Source: Sclerodactyla briareus (Eukaryota > Echinodermata > Holothuroidea > Dendrochirotida > Sclerodactylidae). From it: a stretch of DNA of 64,000 nt. The stretch is taken from NCBI GenBank assembly GCA_026419785.1, contig JAODTK010005691.1:1-64000 (forward strand), given 5' to 3'. Positions 49,563 to 58,963 of this stretch are shown one piece after another. How positions within the stretch are numbered: position 1 is the first letter of the stretch; every line of letters begins with the position of its first letter. The translations under genes and the position numbers were made by a program. A model generated the notes under the pieces. That model had not been told where the DNA came from and ran no database searches. It was given only the letters and a program-made list of their open reading frames with translations.

Positions 49563-50954
49563 TGGGAGCACAAATCTGAAAAACGTCTGGCCGCATCCAC
49601 CCGTCGCTTCCAATATTACCTAGCCTCCTTACGGGCAAGCGAGGAGGCCTGGACCTGACCCGCCAGATTCCCAGAGGTCCCCGAGGAGCTACACAAAACC
49701 ATGATCTACGACGCCCCTCCCCCCCCCCCCCCCCCCCCCACCAATCTCATTGATTCCCTCATCGACAGGATTCCATGGACGCGGATGTCGTATGCGGCAA
49801 AGACACTGTAAATGGCGGATTCATGCGAGTCCAAACAAGGAACGTGCCTAGGTGAGCTGCGATTCTTTTGCAGAGATGGACACAAGTTCCGCAGCAGCAG
49901 AATACCATTCAAACAAATAGAATGAACTCTGTGAAGCCGTGAGTACCATGTGCGACAATAAGGCCGCATCACGGAAAACTGTTTCCATGGAATATCTTCA
50001 CGAGGTAATCTAGCGTCCATATAAATGAGTTTTTTTTCTCGATATTTATGGTTTTTTTCTTATTTTATCTAATCATATAATAAGATTCCTTGAAGAAATA
50101 TTCTCCTTCGCAAAACTGCGAGTGTACGGTACATATATACATACATCATATGCCCTAAGAAACGCAGTGGACGGTTGCGAATCAATCCTTCACAATCTCG
50201 CCTCCTCGAGAACCCTGACACTGGGCACACAGTTATGTCAGCGGTAGACCAAGGATGCAGCGTAGCAATGTAGTAAAGAAGGATCCCAGTTCCCGCCTCA
50301 ATCCAACAGTAAGCGTCCACGCCTCACTGAATTATAGCAAGACTGGGAGCACGATGTGGTAAAAAACGCGGCGTTTGGTTTCTCTTCCCAGATATCGTGA
50401 GTTGTCACATTTGACTTCATCTATAATTTCACCCTGATCGATGACTTCACGGGAGGGGTCGCCCATGGCTCCACACAGTAAATGTTGTTATTTTACACGA
50501 TGAACAAAAAGACGGATGGTAGTATTCGTTAACGAATAAATTGAATGAGAGCAAAGGTGGTTGAACAGTGGTAGACATGTAGGGGAGCTTTACTTTACTG
50601 CAAAACAGTTTTGAAAAAGATATTTGTTGAGTGCCTATTCTATAACATAACTAGAGATAATATAACAACGACACATATCAATGTAGCAGTAATGGGGTAT
50701 CGTAGATTTCTGGTAAAGCTCAACTAATCTCTATAACCCCTACAGAGCTGAGAAGAGATTGATTCCTGCTCCTATGGCAGAAAGAAACTTTCCCGTGATG
50801 CACGACAATGCGACATGGTCCCACGAGGCAATGTGCTAGCTCAGGTATTATATCGCTGCACCATAGGTTAGTACTGTCGACTTCATCAGCTATGGGCGTG
50901 TTTGCAGGGTTCGTACGAATCAAGTACTCCGTGGTCTGTCAGTCAACCGTTTTC
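49563..50954. other. No recognised gene; C21 run
   Basis: C run at 49719-49739. A possible coding scrap reads RRFQYYLASLRASEEAW near 49598-49650, but no family was recognised. Confidence 0.4.
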
Positions 50955-51172
50955 AGTCATGTCTTCAGCGACCGCCAAGTATGAATCTAGGCTACCTTAC
51001 CGTTTTTGGACATTTTTAAATCGTGTTCCCATTCAGTTTGAAATACCCTACCCAGTCATAATACCAAAACCTGTTGAAAGGTATCATCAGTCCGTCCGAT
51101 GTATGGTTCTCCGTCATCGATCGTACGCCTCGTTTACGCTACATCGGAAGTCCATGTTTTGGTGTTGAAAGA
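50955..51172 (+). repeat. Dispersed repeat family F, copy 1
   Basis: Aligns with 57085-57302. Shared strings are TTACCGTTTTTGGACAT, CATCCGTC/CAGTCCGTC, GTATGGTTCTCCGTCATCG versus GCATGGTTCTCAGTCGTCG, ACATCGGAAGTCC versus TATCGGATGTCC, and GTGTTGAAAGA. Confidence 0.7.
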
Positions 51173-52119
51173 GTTCGTATGTTGAATCCAGCTGATGTAG
51201 GGAATCGTCACGGATTGAACACTAGTCTGGAAATGCGTATCCGTGCCTACTAGTGTAGTGCCTATACCTTCAATATAGTAGGGATTCGCAGTGATCAAAA
51301 CTCGATACTGCACCATTCTGCACAGAATGCAAAGTTGCGGGTAAACGCGTTAACTTAAACGAGTGTGCCCCAACCGGAGTGTATCAACTGAACCAGTGCG
51401 TATTCGTCATTTTCAGCTATCTGCTCGTTTCAATATTCCTTGATGATAGTGAGAGAGAGGAATGCACTGCCTTGCAATCGAAAAATCAATCGATTAGCGA
51501 GTTTTCAGCGTTGGCAGTAGTTTGATGCCCAGTAGTGACCAAAAATAAAATATTGAAAAGCATGATGCACCCGTTGACGGTAACAAATCTCCGTTCCAAC
51601 ACTGTAGGCCTACCCTGGATATATCGGGTACGGTATGCGACCAATTACACCTATAGCGATAGTGGCTTTGCTTTCAGGATGGAACGTAAAATGAACTGAG
51701 TACGGGTAATAGTATTATGAGAACGCAACTATGCGCGATGATTCCTTGCTACATTTGTGTCTTCTGGAGTCAGCGAGTCGGACCTCGGCTGACTGTTACT
51801 GACTTCTAGCTGAATCTAAAACCAATGTTTCGTCCCCTCCATATAGGCAACTTACCGTATCTAACTATTTAGAACTTGAGGTTTGTGTTCTGTGGATATT
51901 GTGCTGACACGAGCTTTAGGTGTTGACCCCTGCGAAAACAATTATATTGTTCCTATGACCATTCCTATACTAATTTGAACTTTTTTCGAACCTTAAATGA
52001 ACAAACGAAACAACGAGAACGCGACACCGCGTAGTGACTCCTTGCCTGAAAAGTTGTTACTAATTTCAGGACAGGTATCATCGAAGAAGACATTGTGTAC
52101 ATCCTGGTGGGGAAAATTG
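51173..52119. other. No recognised feature
   Basis: Intergenic; nothing recognised. Confidence 0.5.
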
Positions 52120-52620
52120 TTCACACCATCAAAGGTCATTCAAGGTCAGTCATGGCAACAACTACTACGCAGTTGTTGTCCAAACAATACTTTTTTTGTG
52201 ACAGTCTATGACGTGGTTTAAATTGTAGGCTAGGTGAAGGCCTACATCATGGAAGAGAAAGGTTCTTCAAGAACAAGTGTTACAGAAGTTTGATATTGTT
52301 AAGAAAATATGTGAGGATTCACGACACATTTTTGTGTTCTTGCTATTCCCTGCCAAATGCAAGAATTATTATTGTAGTAAGACAACGTGTGTATGCTTGT
52401 GTCTGTATGCATGGTGACACTCCTTGTCAGCTCATTATTTGACACATAGAAGTGTTTAATTTGGTAATCACAGCAGGAGGCCAAATTGAGTTCAATGGTC
52501 ATGCAGATGTGGGTCGACGAGTGGATCACACTGGCACACCTTCCAACCTTGGCAGACATTTGGTTTTCATGTTATGGCCCAGAATGAACTAGTTTTGTTC
52601 CCCGAATGATTTTAGATGAA
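52120..52620 (+). repeat. Dispersed repeat family D, unit 1
   Basis: The block CCAAATTGAGTTCAATGGTC...GACGAGTGGATCACACTGGC, ACACCTTCCAACCTTGGCAG, TTATGGCCCAGAATGAACTAG is shared with the units at 53.5 and 54.2 kb. Confidence 0.7.
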
Positions 52621-53199
52621 CCAAAGGGCGGATCTAGACCGGCACTGAAGAGCAGGTAGTTTACTAGTTGAGGCCAGATTCTAGAATGGCCAGAGTCAGG
52701 TCAGGAAATAGTTGAGACGCACAGTGTCGTAGCCAGACCTTCCGCCGTGGGGGCATAATAATTTGTGGAGGGGGTCGTGAATGCCATCAAGTCGGAGCGC
52801 CACATAGGTTGGCGCGGAAATTATCCCGGAAATCGTGAGCCTGGGAGATCCCTAGATAGCAGGAGATGCCACTTCCTGCCTCTAGTTTCCTCCTCGTGTA
52901 TCCGCCCATGTGATGACATGACCTTTTCCACGAAAACGTTCATCCTCCATGATGTACACCCTGGTATTGTCGCAGGAGCACTCATTATTTCACAGTTTCA
53001 CAGTTTATGTCCATGAGTGACCTCCACTGACCCCATGACATTTTCATGGAAAAATGTTACACTCGAATAGATACACCCAGACCTGCAAGCATTATGCATT
53101 CCAATTCATACACCCGATGCTATCGCCGAAAAGTTTTTCAAACCGACCTGATCCTGATAATTTGAGAACCAGGTGCCAGAGTCCTATCGCATAACCAAT
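52621..53199 (+). repeat. Linking part of repeat family D; degraded CAGTG element end
   Basis: Two related segments at about 52915 and 53033 share GACAT..(C)TTTTC(C)A(C/T)G(A/G)AAAA and TACACCC. The string CAGTGTCGTAGCCAGACC at about 52722 resembles the end of a CAGTGGCGTA-type element. Confidence 0.4.
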
Positions 53200-53751
53200 A
53201 ATTGTAAATGCCTTCTGCCGTGCAACTCCGACAAATAAGCACATTTTGAGGACTTGGCTGTTGAGCTTTAGCCCTCATCATCTGATGTAGTTTTTTCAAT
53301 CACTGATTCTAAAGAACACCATGACAAATATCTATGAATATCCTAAATTTTGAACCAAAAACTTTTGACTCATGATATTTCTCACCCATAGGTCACATGG
53401 GGAAAAATCGAAGACCATTTCCATCAGAAGGTTCCTTTGTGATTCGACAGTGGCTACGAAAATTCAATTTGGCACAATACTGACAAGGTCACCGGAAGGT
53501 CGAATTGAGGTCTGGGACCACAGTCACACATACACGAGTCAACATGTGGATCACGATTGCACACCTCCCAAATTTGATTGACCTTTGAGCAAAATCGATA
53601 GGAGTGTCCCTTTCATACATCCATATAAGCAACATATACGCCTAATTTGAACCTTAAAGATGTTCGCCTTTTGAGGCTTCGTGCTCACGAGAAGCGTCAC
53701 TGCGTCACACACACAAACACACAAGTACACACATACACACGCATATACACG
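53200..53751 (+). repeat. Dispersed repeat family D, unit 2, with (CA)n
   Basis: Shares ATCAGAAGGT, GGCTACGAAAATTCAATTTGG, GTCGAATTGAGGTC and TGTGGATCACGATTGCACAC with unit 3, and AATAAGCACAT...GGACTTGGC with the 24.2 kb copy. Ends in an imperfect CA tract at 53707-53751. Confidence 0.7.
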
Positions 53752-54089
53752 CTGCATGACCGCATAAACTCCTTTGTCGCTGGAAAGAAAATGAACATCG
53801 AGGATGCGGGATCGTAGGCCAAGCGCCTGCATAAGGTTAATGCTATTCATTGACAAGTATAATGTAGTTCTCAAGCAGTTCTAAATGCGTTCTTAGGTTG
53901 GTTTTCATTTCTATTACTCCTTTTTGGGTTTTGTTTTCCCTCTTTCTACCTTGATGACACTAAATAACACTCTTGCGTTGATGTGTCGTTAACTCCTATC
54001 TATAACTAACTAATTGTTGTCAGAGAACCGCGTCGTCAACTGACGTCAACTGACAGATAGAGAGGTTGCCGAGTTTCCGCATAAGTATC

Positions 54090-54670
54090 ATTTCCAACAA
54101 CCCAAATTTTGACCTCCGATATCTTAGCATACAAAGATAACATGGGGCCAATTTATGGTCCATCTCTATCAGAAGGTACCTTGGAGATCCGAAAATGGCC
54201 ACGAAAATTTGACTCGGCCAAAAAAAATGGTAAAGGTCAAATTGAGGTCAAAGGTCACACAGATGGGAGTCAACGAGTGGATCACAATGATGCACCTCCC
54301 AACCTCGGCAGATATTGGTTTCCATGCATGTTATGGCCAAAAAACTAGTTTTGGGCCCCTAATTGCTTTTGATGACCTTGGGTGACATGACCGTTATGTT
54401 TGAATATGATCCTTCACATCGATCGCAACTAGTCCCAAAAGATCAGCGAAGTAGGACCTTGCAAATGGGACTTATTGTCATTTTAATTATTTTGGCTTTT
54501 GGCCTCTGATTGACCTTTGGTGACCTTGACAGGCAACAGGAAAAATAGGGATCATCTACACAACATGACGAACCTACATGCTGAATATGAACTTGATACA
54601 TGCTTGGTTCTTCAGATATCGTCCGGACAAAGGGTCACACACACACACACACACACACATACACACGTGA
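54090..54670 (+). repeat. Dispersed repeat family D, unit 3, with (CA)n
   Basis: Best preserved unit: ACATGGGGCCAATTTATGG, CATCTCTATCAGAAGGTACC, GGTCAAATTGAGGTCAAAGG, GAGTGGATCACAATGATGC, GGCCAAAAAACTAGTTTTGG. It ends with an uninterrupted CA tract near 54637-54659. Confidence 0.75.
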
Positions 54671-55036
54671 CCGCGTATATTTCTTACCGTTGGCAAGGAA
54701 TCAATAAATGTGTCAAACATAATGATGGGTGTAGTGGTCATCCAGGCCAAAATACCGATGGAATACTGATAGACACAGGACATGTGGCCCTGGAGGCGGG
54801 TTGTTCAGTGAACACACAGTCTCAATAATGGTATTCGAGAGATAATTTGAAATCATTGAATAAAACATCAATAAATATTTGTCCTCCGGCAGCAATATCT
54901 GGCTACATCGGTTGAACTTGGCCTGTTATTTTCATCATATACACATGGTTGAGTATACATAGGCACAGTGAGCCACTCTGTGCAGCTGTGAACAGTATAG
55001 ATTGAAGGGATGATCTACGAATACTAGAACTTAAGA

Positions 55037-55138
55037 GTTTTGAGATGTAACCGTGAGGTAAAAGCAGAGGCGTATGAAACCATAGTAAGACCACGGCTTG
55101 AATACAGTGCCACCAGTACACTTCAGTGGAAATGAAGA
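55037..55138 (+). mobile_element. LINE remnant: RT thumb-region fragment
   Basis: A 33-residue open stretch contains LRCN followed by REVKAEAYETIVRPRLEYSA. It matches the conserved LRRNL-CP--VKE-AY-TIVRP-LEYAS block that follows the RT palm in many CR1/Jockey-type LINEs. No neighbouring blocks could be read, so this is an isolated fragment. It lies about 100 bp upstream of repeat family C copy 3. Confidence 0.6.
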
Positions 55139-55229
55139 GGCGTGTCCAGAAAGAAAGAGGAACTTTTCTTTCTTCAAGTGAGATGACGCTAAGAGTAATC
55201 AGCTGGGGGGATTGGTTCGGAACTACATA

Positions 55230-55566
55230 TTCCGCATATCCCTTTAATCGTAGAGGTGAATGCGGGAATCCAGACTGACCATCCTCCTTGGAAAGTTTGT
55301 TTTGAGTTGAAAGCTCTTAATCATATTCCTGACGTGCGGGAGTTTTTTTTAATCGGCTAAAAAATAAACTCTGCCATACTGTACGACCCTTCCATGTTTT
55401 GTTATGGAGATGTAGTTATGTTGCTTTAGGACTGCCCAGGTAACACATACTAACACACGGGATGTGATGCGGGTGATTTGCGATGTATTGACCATTGCTC
55501 TTCGAGGGTGTAATGTCGAGGAAGAGAATGTAAACAGGTCTATTTTCTTATTAGTATACCCGGTAC
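55230..55566 (+). repeat. Dispersed repeat family C, copy 3
   Basis: CCCTTTAATCGTAGAGGTGAA, GTTTGTTTTGAGTTGAAAG, CTTAATCATATTCCTGACGTG, TCCATGTTTTGTTATGGAG and ATGTAAACA match copy 1. Its recognisable end coincides with the MITE that begins at 55567. Confidence 0.8.
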
Positions 55567-55822
55567 TACACTGTAAAAAAAAAAAATACTGTAGAATTGC
55601 GGCAGAGTTGCCAGTTATTCACTGTAAATTGAGTTGCCAGTAATTTACCGTAAATTCTTAAGAAAAATAAAGTAAAAGTTAAAATGTGGATTTTACGTTA
55701 GATTCTATGGATTTACTGTGATTTACTGTAGACTTCAGTTTACTGCAGAGTTTACTACTGGCAACTCAATTACAGTAAATAATTGGCAACTCTGCTGCAA
55801 TTCCACAGTTGTTTACAGTGTA
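55567..55822. mobile_element. 256-bp MITE with TACACTGTAAA termini
   Basis: The left end TACACTGTAAAAAA is mirrored by TTTACAGTGTA at 55812-55822. Inside, GAATTGCGGCAGAGTTGCCA pairs with TTGGCAACTCTGCTGCAATT, and CTGTAAATTGAGTTGCCAGT with ACTGGCAACTCAATTACAG. The arms are about 75 bp around a TTTACTGT-rich centre. TA flanks CACTG/CAGTG on both sides and could be a TA target duplication. No protein is encoded. Confidence 0.9.
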
Positions 55823-57084
55823 ACCTACTGGGACAGAACGAATTTGACTTGATGGAGATGAAGACAATTGAACCACACACTTACCTGCTTACAGAACATG
55901 CTGTAGCTACAAGGCTTTCAGGTAAACTTCCGTATATAAATAATGTAAATTTTTACTTATGTATTATAAATGTTAAGCTGAAGCGAAGTTAATTTCAATG
56001 AAGATGTATGAAAATACTGTTTTCATTGATTGTACATAAAAAAATTATGACATAATTTGGGGAATCATTTCTGTGAGTGTACGGCAGTTACCATGTACTG
56101 TCTGACAACAGTGATAGTAAGCAAATGGGAGGACACTCTACAAGGTCGACAAGAAACCATGAATTCCACCAAACAACAATTTCCACACAACTTGAGGTAT
56201 GCATGCGTACCCTGTGTGTGAATATCTGCTTCAAAGTGGTTGTAAGAATAGCTACAAACCATCGCATCCATGTTTTCAAATATCCAAACAGTACTTAAAT
56301 AATGAGAGGTTTCGTTAATTAGTTAATTAGCAAATGATGGCTATGCACTAATTGAAACCGTTCGTAGTTAGTTATCTGTCAATAAACACTCTGGGCAAAC
56401 CCTTAGCAGTTCAGTGGAAGTGCGGGATGCGGCATGCGGACAATACGGTCGAATGCACGCGAAAGTCACTGAATAAGCTGTAATTAGTTTGCAAAGATGG
56501 TGATGAGTTCCATTGGCTGATAGGCAGATACATTACAAGAAGAAGGTGTCAGTTTGTGAACTAACCTAATTTCTGGGTCAAATTTTGACCCAAGTTGGGT
56601 CAAATTGACCATAATTTGGATCGAAATTTTGACTGACAATAGAGTAGGTGGGAGCCCAACCCCAATTCTTCGGTAAAATTGCCCGAGAAGTGAGAAGTAT
56701 CCCGTTTGGCGAAACTGCAAAAATGAGGAAACTTCACATACCGCACCCTGCGTCCGCACATAAGGGATTCCAGCCTAATTCAGTTATGAGGCCTCTAAAA
56801 TTAGGCGGTATTGAACCTACCACGCAGTCTGAGCAATAATTTTCATACAGGAGTTATACAAATCGTTAAACTGGGTACCGTATTTCATACGCGAAACCAT
56901 CAGCGATTTTATAACACAACTTGACAAAACCTTCGACGTTATGCTTGATGTCTCTTACTAATTTTGGATTCATTCTCTCCGTCTTCACGGATACGCTGTT
57001 TCGGAGGCTCGTGGACCTGTCAGACATCTGGGCAGATGAGCAAAATAATAAATCGAATGTGTACATCACATCTTGTCGAACTCC
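55823..57084. other. No recognised gene
   Basis: At 56566-56640 a local stretch repeats TTTTGACC and GGGTCAAATT motifs. Short frames show no known motifs. Confidence 0.45.
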
Positions 57085-57302
57085 ACCGTTTCCGGCCGCT
57101 AAAACATGAATCAGAACAACTTTACCGTTTTTGGACATCTTCGCAAAACGAATGTTCAAACCCGGTTCGCTATGTGATATTAAATAGACCTGCTAGGAAA
57201 AATAGGTCATCCATCCGTCAGTTGTGTGGCTGCATGGTTCTCAGTCGTCGCTGCCATGCATCGTTATGTTATATCGGATGTCCGTGTCTGGGCGTTGAAA
57301 GA
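57085..57302 (+). repeat. Dispersed repeat family F, copy 2
   Basis: See copy 1 at 50955. TTTACCGTTTTTGGACATC at the left and GGGCGTTGAAAGA at the right bound the aligned part. Confidence 0.7.
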
Positions 57303-57732
57303 TCCAGCACGCGACACCAATGGGTTCAGGCGCTGTTGCCATGGTTTCAAGAGTGTTAGTCTATAGACCTATTCTCTCAGAGGGTTACAAAACAGCGGCA
57401 GATACCACCCAGAAGAAATATTAGGTCACGGGATTATTCCGATGGTTGCACAGTATTGATTGTTCGGTTTATTGATAGATTAATCGGATAACATGTCCAT
57501 ATTATACAGTGTATTCGTTGAACGGTTCGAACCCTCCCCTTACTCGGATATAGAGCTGTGCTCCGGCCAGTGACCAGGTAAACTTGACTGTGGTGGGAAG
57601 AGTTATAGGGATGGAATTCGAGGCAGCAAGCAGTCTTTACAATGACCAAACACTCGTTAATACACGTATGGACTGGATTATGGGCAGGGTTATCGTGGTA
57701 CTGACTACTGGGTTCCGTTTGGTGAAGTCAGG
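57303..57732. other. No recognised gene; weak pol III-like boxes
   Basis: The minus strand holds TGGCCGGAGCACAG (about 57569-57556) and GGGTTCGAACC (57532-57522), at a spacing possible for A and B boxes. The arms do not fold as a tRNA. Confidence 0.25.
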
Positions 57733-57999
57733 TAGTGGCCTACCAAGAGATTTGTCTAGCGGGTGTTTTGAGGTCGGGACCCGAGAGAAGTGCGCCCTCA
57801 ATTATAGCCTTATCCTTCCTGTTGGCAAATAATACAATTTAGGGGAAACCAGACACAAACTGTTGCAATAGTTGATAGACAACAGCAGCAAAACGTCTAC
57901 TGAACAGCGAAAAAGTGGTGTTTGTGTTAAAAAAGGTATTGGTCACATGAGCCAAGAGGGGATCTGACCCTCAGGACCCCTCCCATGCGTACGCCACTG
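57733..57999. mobile_element. 267-bp MITE of the CAGTGGCGTACC family
   Basis: The left end TAGTGGCCTACCAAGAGATT and the right end CATGCGTACGCCACTG are inverted relatives (the right end reads CAGTGGCGTACGCATG on the minus strand). The interior matches 48737-48846 and 58742-58963. CAGTGGCG-type ends occur in Chapaev/CMC elements; the assignment is inference. GTCAG occurs in both flanks but not at a clean position for a target duplication. Confidence 0.7.
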
Positions 58000-58741
58000 A
58001 CGTCAGAGTTTCGACCTGGACATTGCAGACGATGCTGCATTACTTGCTGAGCTTGCGGTTTCTCTGATAGACGCCGTTGGGACACATAGTGGAGAGGCTA
58101 ATTCGCAAGTGTCATGGACTAAGACGACGGGCCAGTCCTTGGGTAGTACCTTGACTGAGATGTTGCACCAGCTCGGGTGTTGGGAGAGATGGCTTGTTGC
58201 AAAACGCTTGTCATGAAGGTATCTAAATGGACATATTAATATATTATGGTAAAATAAGAAGTGCAGTTTTGGAGAGAGAAAAACATATTGCTTGTGGCAT
58301 TCTGAAGAAGAAACAGAATAACTATTTCGGAAACTACAGTTGATTACACGACAACGATTGAGTGATGAGGAACGATTAGACACCCAAAAAATATTATTCA
58401 AGATCTTGTAGTATGATCTGCGTGTCACCCATACTAAACTTGGCATAATCTTCCTAATGTGAAGTAAGAAACTCTGCTGCTATTATACAAGTTAATTTGA
58501 CCAATTCTTTATTATTATTGACGTGTTGAGTACAGCGTCACCTACTGTCACCAGTTCCAAAGTTCCCTCGCCCAAATCTTATTATATTCCCTCCCTCTAG
58601 TCCCCCCGCCACATAATCCGAATATTCTTCCTACTTCCTATTCTGGATTCACAGAATACAAATAGAATAAAAACAACTTTACTAAGGGGTGACCTGGAAG
58701 TCTGTTGAATGCGAAAATGTTCATGCAGATATACAAGGTGA
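58000..58741. other. No recognised gene
   Basis: A 147-codon minus frame (58446-58003) shows no motif I recognise; it begins just beyond the MITE and is not called. Confidence 0.35.
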
Positions 58742-58963
58742 AGTTCCAGGACCAGAGCCGGCAAATGAACATGGCAAGGAATCACTACGCAGAATTGCGC
58801 CCTCATTTACAGTTTCGCCCTCCCTATTGACAAAATGCAACTGGCCCCTAGACACATGCTGTGGCAATATTTGACAAACAACAGCTGTTTTTCGGCGTTT
58901 AAAATTGATCGCCCTTGTGGGGGAGGGGAGGGGGTTCTGACCCTCCCTTGCGTTAGCCAATGG
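58742..58963 (+). mobile_element. CAGTGGCGTACC-family element, diverged copy
   Basis: Shares TGCGCCCTCATTTA, a CCTCCCTATTG(A/G)CAAA string, GACAAACAACAGC and a right end GACCCTCCCTTGCGTTAGCC followed by AATGG with the 57733 copy. The left terminus is eroded. Confidence 0.55.

Noticed and set aside
57522..57570. tRNA-like A and B boxes on the minus strand
   Set aside because: The arms do not pair as a tRNA; the match may be chance.
58003..58446. 147-codon minus frame
   Set aside because: No motif recognised; Ser-rich composition is not informative and the frame is not seen elsewhere.
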